Positions 24,490-33,671 of a stretch of 42,624 bases of DNA are shown here, one piece after another. The translations under genes were made by a program, and so were the position numbers. Position 1 is the stretch's first letter. Every line of letters begins with the position of its first letter. Under the pieces are notes generated by a model, which was given only the letters and a program-made list of their open reading frames with translations, had not been told where the DNA came from and made no database searches. This DNA comes from Candidatus Doudnabacteria bacterium RIFCSPHIGHO2_02_FULL_43_13b (GTDB lineage Bacteria; Patescibacteriota; Doudnabacteria; UBA920; O2-02-FULL-48-8): the NCBI GenBank assembly GCA_001777655.1, contig MFER01000001.1, positions 1 to 42,624 on the forward strand, written 5' to 3'.

Positions 24490-27174
24490 ATGAAACATAA
24501 AACATTTAAACTACTCTGCATTGTTTTGCTAGCGAATTTCTTGCTGGCGAATTTTGCGTTTGCTCAAGGGCTAAAATTTAATCCAGATGATCCTAGAGCT
24601 GATGGTCCAACATTTGAATCAGCCCAAGCTAGCTCTGACGCCTGTAAAGCTTTTAGTAATATTGTTGCCGATATTTCGACGAAAAAATTTAAAGCAACTT
24701 GGATTTCACTTCCTTCGGACATTGACAAAACCAATATTCCTTCAGCGGTTATTAGTGCGGGCGGGATTTGCCGCATTATCGATTACGGTGGAACAGATGG
24801 AGTACTGTATCCCCGAAGTACCGAAGCAGTAGATTTTGAAAAGATGATCAATGTCAATTTTGTTAGCGGGAAACAAGTTATTGACTATGAATTGAAAGCA
24901 AATACAGAACAAACAATGGCTGATCCAGTTAGTATAATAATTGGATGGGTTATAGAACTCATTGCATCAATTGTCTCGAATGTTTTGGCGGTTTTAACCT
25001 CACTTGCTGGTTTAATTTTCAATCTGGTTGTTGACCGGATTTTGAATATCACCCAGATGCCGAGGGCTGTAACTGTTGGTTGGCAAATTGTACGTGATTT
25101 TAGCAACATGTTCTTCATTCTGATCATGATTGTAATTTCCTTGGCGACTATTTTAAGAATTGAAAAATACAACTATCGTCAGTTGTTGGGAAAATTGATT
25201 TTGATGGCGCTCTTGGTGAATTTTAGCCAAGTGATTGCGGTGACCATTATGAATGCTGTGAATTTATTAGCCGCGACGTTTTATCAAGGCGGCATGGCTA
25301 AAGATCTTGCTCAGGCTGCTTTTAAGGTGGCTTGGCCAGTTGGGGGCTTAAAATTGATTATGAGTGGGGGTATTCCGGCTGCCCTTACCTTAGGTTTCAG
25401 TCAGATTATGTTTCAACTAGTAGCTACTGTCGTTTTCCTGGCATTAGCTATTCTGTTTTTGGTTCGACTTGTCGGTTTATATGTTTTGATTATTTTTTCG
25501 CCCATCGCATATGTAGGTAATATTTTACCGGCGACACAGAAATTTGCTGAACAATGGTGGCATACGTTTGTAAAATATCTAATTTGGGTCCCAGTGGCAC
25601 TGTTCTTAATTCGTTTGGATATTTTAGTAATCAACGATGGATTTAGTTGGAGTGGAGCAAAAGCTGACACAGTATTTATATATTTTATAGAAATGGCTTT
25701 TATAGTAGCTGCTTTTATAGTCGCAAAAAATGCAGGGATGGTGGGGGCGGATGTGGCACTCAACGCCGGCAAGTTTGTAGGTAAGGGAGTCGGTGGATTT
25801 GTAGGCAGGGCTTATTCCAAGAGAATGTTAAATGCAGCGAAGCAAGCCGGCCTCAGCAATAAACCTGTACGTGCAAGTTTGTACAAAGCCGCTGCCTTTC
25901 TTAATCCCATAGCAGCTAAAAAAGCTTGGGAGCAACGTAGCAAGCAGTTGGATGAAGAGGTTTATGGTCCAGCTGTAGGGGCCATGCATGATACCTTGAA
26001 TCGTATAATGCCCACAGAATGGCACGGATGGAAGGACGCCTTGACTGGAAGAGGGCGCCTGGCTTTAGGAAGAAGAACTCAGTATGGAGCGATCGAAGCT
26101 AATAAGGTAATAAACAAAAAAGTTAAAGAAATTAACGAAGCACCACTGACTGAAAAGCAAAGAGTCCAGGGATATCTGGACGCTACTCATTTGGACGACA
26201 AGATTGCTTGGAGCAGATCTTTGACTTTAAATAATCACGGCGACGGAGTAATGCACGCTTTGGGTAAGGAATACGATCCAGTTGAGTATAGAAGACAGGT
26301 GTTTGATGACTTAATTCATGCTGGGGCTAGTAAAGAGCAAGCTGGACAGGAAGCAAATTATATCTCTGAGTTATCTGAAGCAAACAGGAAACTGAGAGAT
26401 CTTGGTTCAGGGGTAGAGGAAGACGTGGATGGTGTGGCGCGAGCAACAGTTGATTTAACTGGTGTTAAGAATTTAGCTGCTAGCAATTTTGACGGACCCG
26501 GTGGGTTGCAAGAATACTTGAAGAAAATTAATGTAATTAATAATAGTAATGAATTTGTTGACAGAGAAGGTAATGTTGTAGCAACTATAAATAATGTGGC
26601 TGAGTTTAATCGAGTACTAAAAGACACGGCAGGTAATGGGATAAGGGATGGAAAGAATTTTGAGCACAAAATTATGTCTGCCAGAGGCGCTAAAGAAAGA
26701 TTAAGACGCGCCAAAAGAATGGATGCCGAAGATTTGGTCAAAGCTATGGAACCGGCTGGAGTCTCAATTCAGGAAAGAAATGGAACGCATATAAATCTAA
26801 GTGAGGAGGGAAGCATGTTTCTGGAAGGACTTAGTCCTTCAGTGGGGCCGGCAGTTCCTAATATGCGTAGAACCGCACCGCGTATGCAGAATGTTGTTGG
26901 AGGAAGCGAATCTGAAGATGGAACAATTGATTATAAATCAATCGGGACAGATCCTAGAAAACTCAATATTTTAGTCGAAACCGTCCATTCAAGAGCTGAC
27001 ATTGCTGCCGGGTTTCTGACTAAAGGTAAAGTTGACGATGCCACAGCTTCCCAAATTAAAACTCTTGTAAATACTACTCTGAGGAGATATAAGGGTTCGA
27101 AACTTGCCAAGTTCAACCTAGATTATACAATGGACAAAGATGGTAATGCGGTGTTTCAATCCAAAAGAATATGA
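24490..27174 (+). CDS. TrbL/VirB6-like multi-pass membrane protein
   Basis: Signal peptide, about 6-8 TM helices (IIIGWVIELIASIVSNVLAVLTSLAGLIFNLVVDRIL..., FSNMFFILIMIVISLATILRI...), long hydrophilic C-terminal half; located in an operon with PrgI and VirB4 genes. Confidence 0.6.
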   Translation: MKHKTFKLLCIVLLANFLLANFAFAQGLKFNPDDPRADGPTFESAQASSDACKAFSNIVADISTKKFKATWISLPSDIDKTNIPSAVISAGGICRIIDYGGTDGVLYPRSTEAVDFEKMINVNFVSGKQVIDYELKANTEQTMADPVSIIIGWVIELIASIVSNVLAVLTSLAGLIFNLVVDRILNITQMPRAVTVGWQIVRDFSNMFFILIMIVISLATILRIEKYNYRQLLGKLILMALLVNFSQVIAVTIMNAVNLLAATFYQGGMAKDLAQAAFKVAWPVGGLKLIMSGGIPAALTLGFSQIMFQLVATVVFLALAILFLVRLVGLYVLIIFSPIAYVGNILPATQKFAEQWWHTFVKYLIWVPVALFLIRLDILVINDGFSWSGAKADTVFIYFIEMAFIVAAFIVAKNAGMVGADVALNAGKFVGKGVGGFVGRAYSKRMLNAAKQAGLSNKPVRASLYKAAAFLNPIAAKKAWEQRSKQLDEEVYGPAVGAMHDTLNRIMPTEWHGWKDALTGRGRLALGRRTQYGAIEANKVINKKVKEINEAPLTEKQRVQGYLDATHLDDKIAWSRSLTLNNHGDGVMHALGKEYDPVEYRRQVFDDLIHAGASKEQAGQEANYISELSEANRKLRDLGSGVEEDVDGVARATVDLTGVKNLAASNFDGPGGLQEYLKKINVINNSNEFVDREGNVVATINNVAEFNRVLKDTAGNGIRDGKNFEHKIMSARGAKERLRRAKRMDAEDLVKAMEPAGVSIQERNGTHINLSEEGSMFLEGLSPSVGPAVPNMRRTAPRMQNVVGGSESEDGTIDYKSIGTDPRKLNILVETVHSRADIAAGFLTKGKVDDATASQIKTLVNTTLRRYKGSKLAKFNLDYTMDKDGNAVFQSKRI

Positions 27175-28556
27175 TGATAAACAGGATTACTATTGAGAAC
27201 TTGAAAAGGATTGATCAAGGCACGCTACTTGATCCAACTTTTTTTACTAAAGTTGAGGATTTTGTTTATGAAATAGAAGCAGAGGGAAGCCCAGATATGG
27301 CTCGAGAGATTTTTTTATCAGTGTCAGCCACTTTGAACAAGAGCGACGAAAGGGCTATCAAAAAATATCTACCTATATTATGTGCGCTTAGATTGATAAG
27401 CTTGATTTCTGTTTCCGATAATGAAAAAAAAATATTTCTAGGGGACAATATTATTACTTTATTAAACCAAAACTACGTTAATGTAAAATTTTGGTTAAAA
27501 TTTGTTTTCAGCGCTTATGCGGCCGAAGACGAGACTCAGCAGGATCTTCAGAAGTTATTTGTCTCTTCCTTATCAGAAAGCAGTGCTTTGATTAGTGAGA
27601 AAAATATCCAGATTACCACGGGTCAAGTCAGGCCCCTTGTTAAAAATTGGATATATGATTATAACGCCTATGTGCCATTAAATAAAGAACGGAGTGCGAG
27701 TGATGAAACTGCATATATAAACCAATCACCCAATACCAAATTACTTACACCAGATCAAAGAAACCTGCTTTTAAAACTATTAAGAATTTATGACTGGTTA
27801 AGGTTCGATGTGCTGGTTCCAAAAAAGATTATTGAGGACTTACAGGAAGCTGCATCGGAAAGACCAATTCTTACTGCAAGAGTTAACCGGGTTGAGAAAA
27901 TCGAGACACCTATTCCTCCCCAACCTCAATCTGCCTTTGATCAGAAAATATCGCAAGCTAGCGCCTCGGCGCACGGCCTAGACTTGGAGGCATTAAAGCA
28001 TCGGGTCGAGGAAACAGAGATCAGAAATCAAAGATCAGAAATCAAAGATCAGACAACAATCCCAAAAAATTCAATTACTTTAACACCGGATGAGATCAAG
28101 CGAGAGGTTAGCGCCCCGGAGCTTGCAGCGCCTACAGGATCGTTTAGTAAAGAGATTGCTTCGTCGCAAGCTCCTCGCAATGACAGGGTTGGGGTAGTTC
28201 CTCCACCGCCAGCTGTGATGAAGCCTGTCGCGCCAATAAACGCATCCGCTTCTGGTTTAAGGTCACTCAACGACATCAAAACCATCGAGGATCTAAAGAA
28301 GATTACAGTGATGTTCTTGCGCCAAGGACCATTACAAAATCAAATATCAAATATTAAAAATCAAATATTAAGGTTAGCGGCGGCGAATAATCTTTTGCCA
28401 TATTACGCAGTGGTCGTGTTCGAACAAAGCCCGCTATTTCAAGCATACTTGAAAAAAGGATCATCAAAGATGATTGATCAAAAATCAGATATTGATTTAT
28501 CCCAGGAAGAATTCGAAGCCATCGCGGATCTACGCAAGGAGATAGAAAGACTGTAA
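27171..28556 (+). CDS. Hypothetical cytoplasmic protein of the T4SS-like cluster
   Basis: 461 aa, start overlaps the upstream stop; contains a family A peptide (KEIASSQAPRNDRVG) and tandem repeat peptides (EIRNQRSEIKDQ). Confidence 0.6.
   Translation: MMINRITIENLKRIDQGTLLDPTFFTKVEDFVYEIEAEGSPDMAREIFLSVSATLNKSDERAIKKYLPILCALRLISLISVSDNEKKIFLGDNIITLLNQNYVNVKFWLKFVFSAYAAEDETQQDLQKLFVSSLSESSALISEKNIQITTGQVRPLVKNWIYDYNAYVPLNKERSASDETAYINQSPNTKLLTPDQRNLLLKLLRIYDWLRFDVLVPKKIIEDLQEAASERPILTARVNRVEKIETPIPPQPQSAFDQKISQASASAHGLDLEALKHRVEETEIRNQRSEIKDQTTIPKNSITLTPDEIKREVSAPELAAPTGSFSKEIASSQAPRNDRVGVVPPPPAVMKPVAPINASASGLRSLNDIKTIEDLKKITVMFLRQGPLQNQISNIKNQILRLAAANNLLPYYAVVVFEQSPLFQAYLKKGSSKMIDQKSDIDLSQEEFEAIADLRKEIERL
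28149..28188. repeat. Family A half-element inside CDS 27171..28556 (in frame)
   Basis: aaagagattgcttcgtcgcaagctcctcgcaatgacagg, same right half as the ileS copy (11097-11128). Confidence 0.8.
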
Positions 28557-28694
28557 ATTGATCTAATTAACCTAATTGACCTAATTTCTAAATAATGACC
28601 AATGACCCAATTAGTGCTTGGGATTTGGTTATTTTTTAGATCAATTAGAAATTATCATGCCAGAGGCAGATCCGCCTCCGGCGGAGAATAATTA
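28557..28694. repeat. Intergenic inverted-repeat element (GTGCTTGGGATTT family), copy 1
   Basis: aattgatctaattaacctaattgacctaatttct...gtgcttgggattt...ttagatcaattagaaatt. Confidence 0.6.
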
Positions 28695-28718
28695 GAAATT
28701 AAACGCAAAGCTTTTGTC

Positions 28719-29162
28719 ATGATACGAATAGTCCTCGACACCAACGTCTTAATTGATGCCTCTGTTGATCCTTACCGGTACGCCAACCGGATTATTGACT
28801 TGGTGATTAGTGGTCAGATTGAAGCTTATGCAAATTCTGAAACTCTGCGCGAGAATAAATTTTTGGCCCATAAAAAAATTGCCGATCAATCGTATTTGCG
28901 CAAATTGGAATATTATTTTGATCAGGTCAGGACGGTCGAGACCCAAATTACCAATAAAGTTCTGGAAGATCCCGAAGATGATAAAATCCTGGCTTCTGCC
29001 CTGATTGCTCGTGCGGATTATTTGATTACAGCGGATAATCATTTGTTGAAATTGGAAAAAGTCCGCAGAGTCCGAATCATCCGCCCAAACGAGTTTTGGT
29101 CAAGATACGAAGAGGGAACTGACCAAGGTTGGATTAATTGGTTGAAAAGCTTTATTAAATAA
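28719..29162 (+). CDS. PIN domain nuclease (putative toxin)
   Basis: MIRIVLDTNVLIDASVDP...EDPEDDKILASALIARADYLITADNHLLKL...VRIIRPNEFW; PIN acidic residues present. Confidence 0.85.
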   Translation: MIRIVLDTNVLIDASVDPYRYANRIIDLVISGQIEAYANSETLRENKFLAHKKIADQSYLRKLEYYFDQVRTVETQITNKVLEDPEDDKILASALIARADYLITADNHLLKLEKVRRVRIIRPNEFWSRYEEGTDQGWINWLKSFIK

Positions 29163-29170
29163 AATCCTAG

Positions 29171-29338
29171 ACCATTGCGAGGAGGCCGGGTGTTTAACCT
29201 AAGGATTAGCTTGGCGGCCGACGAAGCAATCTTTTTAAAAGATCGCCACCTGCCCGACATGCCGTCATGGCAGGCAGGCGCGACTGCCAATATCTAATGC
29301 TTAAGTGTTAAAAAGCAGTCGCTCGCGACGGAGGGAGT
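29171..29338. repeat. Family A palindromic repeat, intergenic copy
   Basis: ccattgcgaggaggccgg...cggccgacgaagcaatctttttaaaagatcgccacctgcccgacatgccgtcatggcaggcaggcg...gtcgctcgcgacgg. Confidence 0.75.
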
Positions 29339-29486
29339 GTTTTTTTGATAACTTACTCGTTTTGTGGTATAATATTAGCAATGCTTAATCTTCTGAAACT
29401 AAAAACAAACGTGATAGATAGTGAAAACCCGCCAGAAATTTGCAATTCGCAACATTCGCATGCATTCGTAGATTAGCATCATATTT

Positions 29487-29921
29487 ATGCAATTTGCTGT
29501 CCCACAATTTACCGAGGTTGAAGACAAGCTTATCGGCCCCTTAACCTTAAAGCAATTTTTAGTGCTTTTGGCCACAGGCGGAGTGGTTCTGTTTTTTTGG
29601 TCGTTACTTAAACTGTCGATATTTTTTTTCTTTTTTGCCGTTCCCGTGGGCACAATCGGCCTGGCGTTGGCTTTTGGTAGATTCAATGGCCGTCCGTTGT
29701 TTGGCTATATCGGATCTTTTTTGTCATTTTTTTCGCGGCCGCAAGTTAGGATATTTATGCGGGAAGAACCCATCGTCGTGATGCATGTAAAAAGTCAAAA
29801 GTCCAAAGTCAAAAGTAAAATCGCAACACCAGAAGAACCAACAGAGAGCCGGTTAAAAAAATTGGCGTATTTATTGGACCAGAAGAGCCAGGAAGAAAAG
29901 GAACTAATTACTCGTTCTTAA
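29487..29921 (+). CDS. PrgI family protein
   Basis: MQFAVPQFTEVEDKLIGPLTLKQFLVLLATGGVVLFFWSLLKLSIFFFFFAVPVGTIGLALAFGRFNGRPLFGYI; located before the VirB4 genes. Confidence 0.85.
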   Translation: MQFAVPQFTEVEDKLIGPLTLKQFLVLLATGGVVLFFWSLLKLSIFFFFFAVPVGTIGLALAFGRFNGRPLFGYIGSFLSFFSRPQVRIFMREEPIVVMHVKSQKSKVKSKIATPEEPTESRLKKLAYLLDQKSQEEKELITRS

Positions 29922-29935
29922 GCTTTTGATAAATT

Positions 29936-30019
29936 AACCTAATTCATCTAATTGACCTAATTTCTAAAATTGGTGCTTGGGATTTAATTAGATGAATTAG
30001 AAATTAGTAATTAGAAATT
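29936..30019. repeat. Intergenic inverted-repeat element (GTGCTTGGGATTT family), copy 2
   Basis: ctaattcatctaatt...ttggtgcttgggattt...aattagatgaattagaaatt; perfect 15-bp arms. Confidence 0.65.
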
Positions 30020-30029
30020 GTAAAAGAAT

Positions 30030-30725
30030 ATGGCTAAGGAAATGCAATCATCAACAATGTCAGGATCCAAACCTACGGCTTCGACCCAAGCCTATCTTGA
30101 TATTGCGGAAATCAAAGAAAACACGATTGTAATGAAAGATGGTTCGCTGCGCGCGATATTGGTTGTGTCATCAACTAATTTTTCGTTAAAAAGCGTGGAA
30201 GAACAAAACGCTCTGGTAAATGCTTATCAAAATTTTCTCAATTCTCTGGAGTTTCCTGTCCAAATCGTCATGCAGTCCCGTAAATTGGATATTCATGCGT
30301 ATTTGGATAAACTGCGATCCACTATGCAGCAGCAAACCAACGAGCTGCTTAGGTTGCAAACCCAGGAGTATATTGAATATATCAGCAAACTGATTGAGTT
30401 TGCTTCCATCATGACCAAAACTTTTTACATCATCATCCCTCTATCTACCGCCGCTGGTAAGACCAATCTTCTTGGGAAAATTACCAATTTGTTCAGTCCG
30501 GCTCAACAAATTTCCGGCCAACAGCGCGGGTTTAATATGTCGAAAGAGGAATTGGACAAGCGGGTTAATCAAGTCGCTTCCGCTCTCGGGGGCATGGGAC
30601 TTAAAACCATCGTGCTTACAACTGAAGAATTAGTGGAACTGATGTATAACAGTTATAATTTAAGCACTGCTTCGCCCATCAGAATTCAAAGCATTGAAGA
30701 TCTGGAATTAGCAGGAAACGAATAA
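30030..30725 (+). CDS. TraC/VirB4 N-terminal-domain-like protein (separate ORF)
   Basis: AYLDIAEIKENTIVMKDGSLRAILVVSSTNFSLKSVEEQNALVNAYQNFLNSLEFPVQIVMQSRKLDIHAYL; immediately upstream of the VirB4 ATPase. Confidence 0.65.
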   Translation: MAKEMQSSTMSGSKPTASTQAYLDIAEIKENTIVMKDGSLRAILVVSSTNFSLKSVEEQNALVNAYQNFLNSLEFPVQIVMQSRKLDIHAYLDKLRSTMQQQTNELLRLQTQEYIEYISKLIEFASIMTKTFYIIIPLSTAAGKTNLLGKITNLFSPAQQISGQQRGFNMSKEELDKRVNQVASALGGMGLKTIVLTTEELVELMYNSYNLSTASPIRIQSIEDLELAGNE

Positions 30726-30820
30726 TTTTGAATTAGGAGTTTTGAATTTTGAATCAATTTTTAAATATTTTAATATTCTAATTTCAATCAGAATTCAAAA
30801 TTATAAATTAACAAAACTCA

Positions 30821-32653
30821 ATGGCTTTATTTCGAAGTACACAATCTAGCCCGGACCGAGAAATCCAACGGCAGATCCTGGAGAAGGAGCGCGAGTATCG
30901 CAGGGGATTAACCACCCTGCGGGATTTGATCGCGCCCTCAGCTTTTCGAGTAACGTCGAGTTTCGTCGAAGTTTCCGGCAAACTATCCCGGTCATTCTTT
31001 ATATTAACCTACCCGCGGTTTATCTCGGTGGATTGGCTTTCTCCGATTATCAACTTGGATGTCGCTATGGATATGGCCATGTTTATCTATCCGATGGACA
31101 CCGCCGAGATTATGAAAAAATTTAAATCCAAAGTCGGACAACTGGAGTCAACCATGCGGTTAAGCCAGGAAAAAGGCAATGTCCGCGATCCGATGTTGGA
31201 AACCGCCTACCAGGATATTGAAGATTTGCGCAACCGCCTGCAACAGGGCACGGAACGTTACTTTAGATTTTCAATTTATTTTACGGTTTATGCCGATGAA
31301 CAAAAAGAATTAGAGCAAATTTCAGCAACTTTGGAATCAATTTTAGGCTCGAAACTAATCGTAGCCAAACCATCAGTGTTGCAAATGGAACAGGGTTTTA
31401 ATTCTACTCTGCCTTTAGGCAACGACGAGCTGGCGATTGCGACAAACATGAACACGCAGCCGTTATCCACGACTTTTCCGTTTGTCTCATCGGAACTTAC
31501 CTCCAATGATGGAATTTTATATGGAATTAACCGACACAATAATAGTTTGATTTTATTTGACCGGTTTCAGATGGAAAACGCCAATTCGGTCGTGTTTGCC
31601 AAATCCGGCAGCGGCAAAAGCTACGCGGTTAAATTGGAGATTTTGCGATCATTGATGCTGGGCACGGATGTGATTGTGGTTGATCCGGAAAATGAATACA
31701 AACACCTGTCGTCGTCAGTGGGCGGATCGTTTTTGAATATCTCGTTAAATTCCGACTCTCGGGTCAATCCGTTTGATTTGCCTCGCGCCATCGAAGGCGA
31801 GGCCAATGAAGATATTTTGCGCGCTGCGGTCATCAACCTCTTGGGCCTGATGAATTTGATGCTGGGCAAGCTCGATCCGACCGAAGAGGCGATTATGGAT
31901 CGGGCGATTTGGGAAACTTATGCCAAAAAAGACATTACAGCTAACACCGATTTTAGCAGCATTGAAGCGCCGGTCATGCAAGACTTAGTGGAAATTCTTT
32001 CCGGCATGGTGGGAGGGGAAAGCTTGGCGCAGCGCCTGACTAAATACACGCAAGGGACCTTTAGCGGGATTTTTAATCAACCAACGAATATTAATTTAAA
32101 CAACCAGTTGGTGGTTTTTTCCGTGCGCGATTTGGAAGACGCGCTGCGACCAATCGCTATTTACGTCACGCTTAACTATATCTGGAACGTGGTGCGTTCG
32201 TCTTTGAAAAAACGCATGTTGGTGATAGACGAAGCGTGGTGGATGATGCAGCACGACGACTCGGCCAAGTTTTTGTTCGGCATTGCCAAACGGGCGCGTA
32301 AATATTATTTGGGAGTCACGACCATTACCCAGGACGTTACCGACTTTCTGCAGTCTCCTTACGGCAAACCGATCGTGACCAACTCTTCGATTCAGTTGCT
32401 TTTAAAGCAATCGCCGGCGGCGATCGATTTGGTTTCGGAAACTTTCTTTTTAACCGAGGGAGAAAAATATCTCCTGCTGGAATCGGACGTGGGAGAGGGA
32501 ATATTTTTTGCAGGAATCAAGCACGTGGCGATTAAAATCATCGCTTCTTATATGGAAGATCAGATCATCACCACTGATCCGAAACGGGCCTTGGAGATTG
32601 AAGAAGCCAAAAAACAACTGCAAGCCGAGCAGGCGCAGGTCCAGCAGGAGTAG
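30821..32653 (+). CDS. VirB4-like type IV secretion ATPase
   Basis: Walker A FAKSGSGKSYAVKLEILRSL, VIVVDPENEYKHL, Walker B region KRMLVIDEAWWMM, TTITQDVTDFL, IVTNSSIQLLLKQSPAAI. Confidence 0.92.
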   Translation: MALFRSTQSSPDREIQRQILEKEREYRRGLTTLRDLIAPSAFRVTSSFVEVSGKLSRSFFILTYPRFISVDWLSPIINLDVAMDMAMFIYPMDTAEIMKKFKSKVGQLESTMRLSQEKGNVRDPMLETAYQDIEDLRNRLQQGTERYFRFSIYFTVYADEQKELEQISATLESILGSKLIVAKPSVLQMEQGFNSTLPLGNDELAIATNMNTQPLSTTFPFVSSELTSNDGILYGINRHNNSLILFDRFQMENANSVVFAKSGSGKSYAVKLEILRSLMLGTDVIVVDPENEYKHLSSSVGGSFLNISLNSDSRVNPFDLPRAIEGEANEDILRAAVINLLGLMNLMLGKLDPTEEAIMDRAIWETYAKKDITANTDFSSIEAPVMQDLVEILSGMVGGESLAQRLTKYTQGTFSGIFNQPTNINLNNQLVVFSVRDLEDALRPIAIYVTLNYIWNVVRSSLKKRMLVIDEAWWMMQHDDSAKFLFGIAKRARKYYLGVTTITQDVTDFLQSPYGKPIVTNSSIQLLLKQSPAAIDLVSETFFLTEGEKYLLLESDVGEGIFFAGIKHVAIKIIASYMEDQIITTDPKRALEIEEAKKQLQAEQAQVQQE

Positions 32654-32656
32654 GCC

Positions 32657-33541
32657 ATGGCAGATTTAGATGAAGAACTATTAGGGCAGGAAGAGGAAGA
32701 AGAAAACCGCAGGCAAGCACTGGAAGAGCAAAATCAACAACAGCGGTTGGCGCAACAACAGCAACGAGGAAGCCCGACTGATAGAATCAGAGGCGCTTTG
32801 GAGAATCAGGCCAAACAGGCGGCGAAGAAGGCAGTAAAAAAAGTTGCTAAAAAGGCGGCTGCCAGAGTGATCATGGCCACATCACCATATTGGGGTCCGG
32901 TACTGTTGATTATTTTGGTGATTGCGGCTCTTATCGGGTTTGTTGTAATTATCCCGCCAGCGCTTTGTAACTCAGGAGGCTTAACGCAGTTGACTACGCA
33001 AGTTGTCGGCTCCCTAGCGACCTTTTCTGACTTCTGCGCGCCGTTTAAGTTAAAAGGTGGCTTAAGCGGCGGAGGGGGAGCGACGGGATCAACCCCTCTG
33101 GATATCACCATCACCAGTGGATACCGGCCGGGATCCATCGTTGTGGGCACAGGCCGACTCTCTGCTCACAGTCGCGGGGAGGCGGTAGACATAGCCTTAC
33201 GCAATCCGGCTGTAACGACCGGGAGTACTGATCCCCGTATCAGCCAACTAGTTCAAATTGCTAGAGCCGCAGGATTTACGCCGGCCGCAGGATTTACGCT
33301 AGATGAATATACTACCCCAACAGAGGGTGCAAGCGCAGGGCATATTCACGTGGAATTCAATCTTCAAAGTGATGGTAAGACTTACTGCGATAATACTTTG
33401 GTACCACAGTCAGGGCCGACGGATTTAGTTAGCATCTCAGCCTGGGTACCTATTGATCCGGGTACTTCTGATCCCCGAGTAAGGCCATGTATGTTAAATC
33501 TGGTTGAAAGCATTTTTTACAGCGCCGGGTATGGACCTTAA
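32657..33541 (+). CDS. Membrane-anchored M15-like (D-Ala-D-Ala carboxypeptidase-like) protein
   Basis: Gln-rich N-terminus, one TM (PVLLIILVIAALIGFVVIIPPAL), C-terminal ITSGYRPGS...LSAHSRGEAVDIAL...AGHIHVEFN zinc-site pattern. Confidence 0.7.
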   Translation: MADLDEELLGQEEEEENRRQALEEQNQQQRLAQQQQRGSPTDRIRGALENQAKQAAKKAVKKVAKKAAARVIMATSPYWGPVLLIILVIAALIGFVVIIPPALCNSGGLTQLTTQVVGSLATFSDFCAPFKLKGGLSGGGGATGSTPLDITITSGYRPGSIVVGTGRLSAHSRGEAVDIALRNPAVTTGSTDPRISQLVQIARAAGFTPAAGFTLDEYTTPTEGASAGHIHVEFNLQSDGKTYCDNTLVPQSGPTDLVSISAWVPIDPGTSDPRVRPCMLNLVESIFYSAGYGP

Positions 33542-33671
33542 GGATTAAATAATTCATTTATGGTATGAATCCCGTTAGAAATACTCATAAGCATCTTTGC
33601 CAGTAAAATAATATTCAACGGGATAACATAATTTAGATCGCATAATTAACTAATCAAAATTTCTAAACGGG

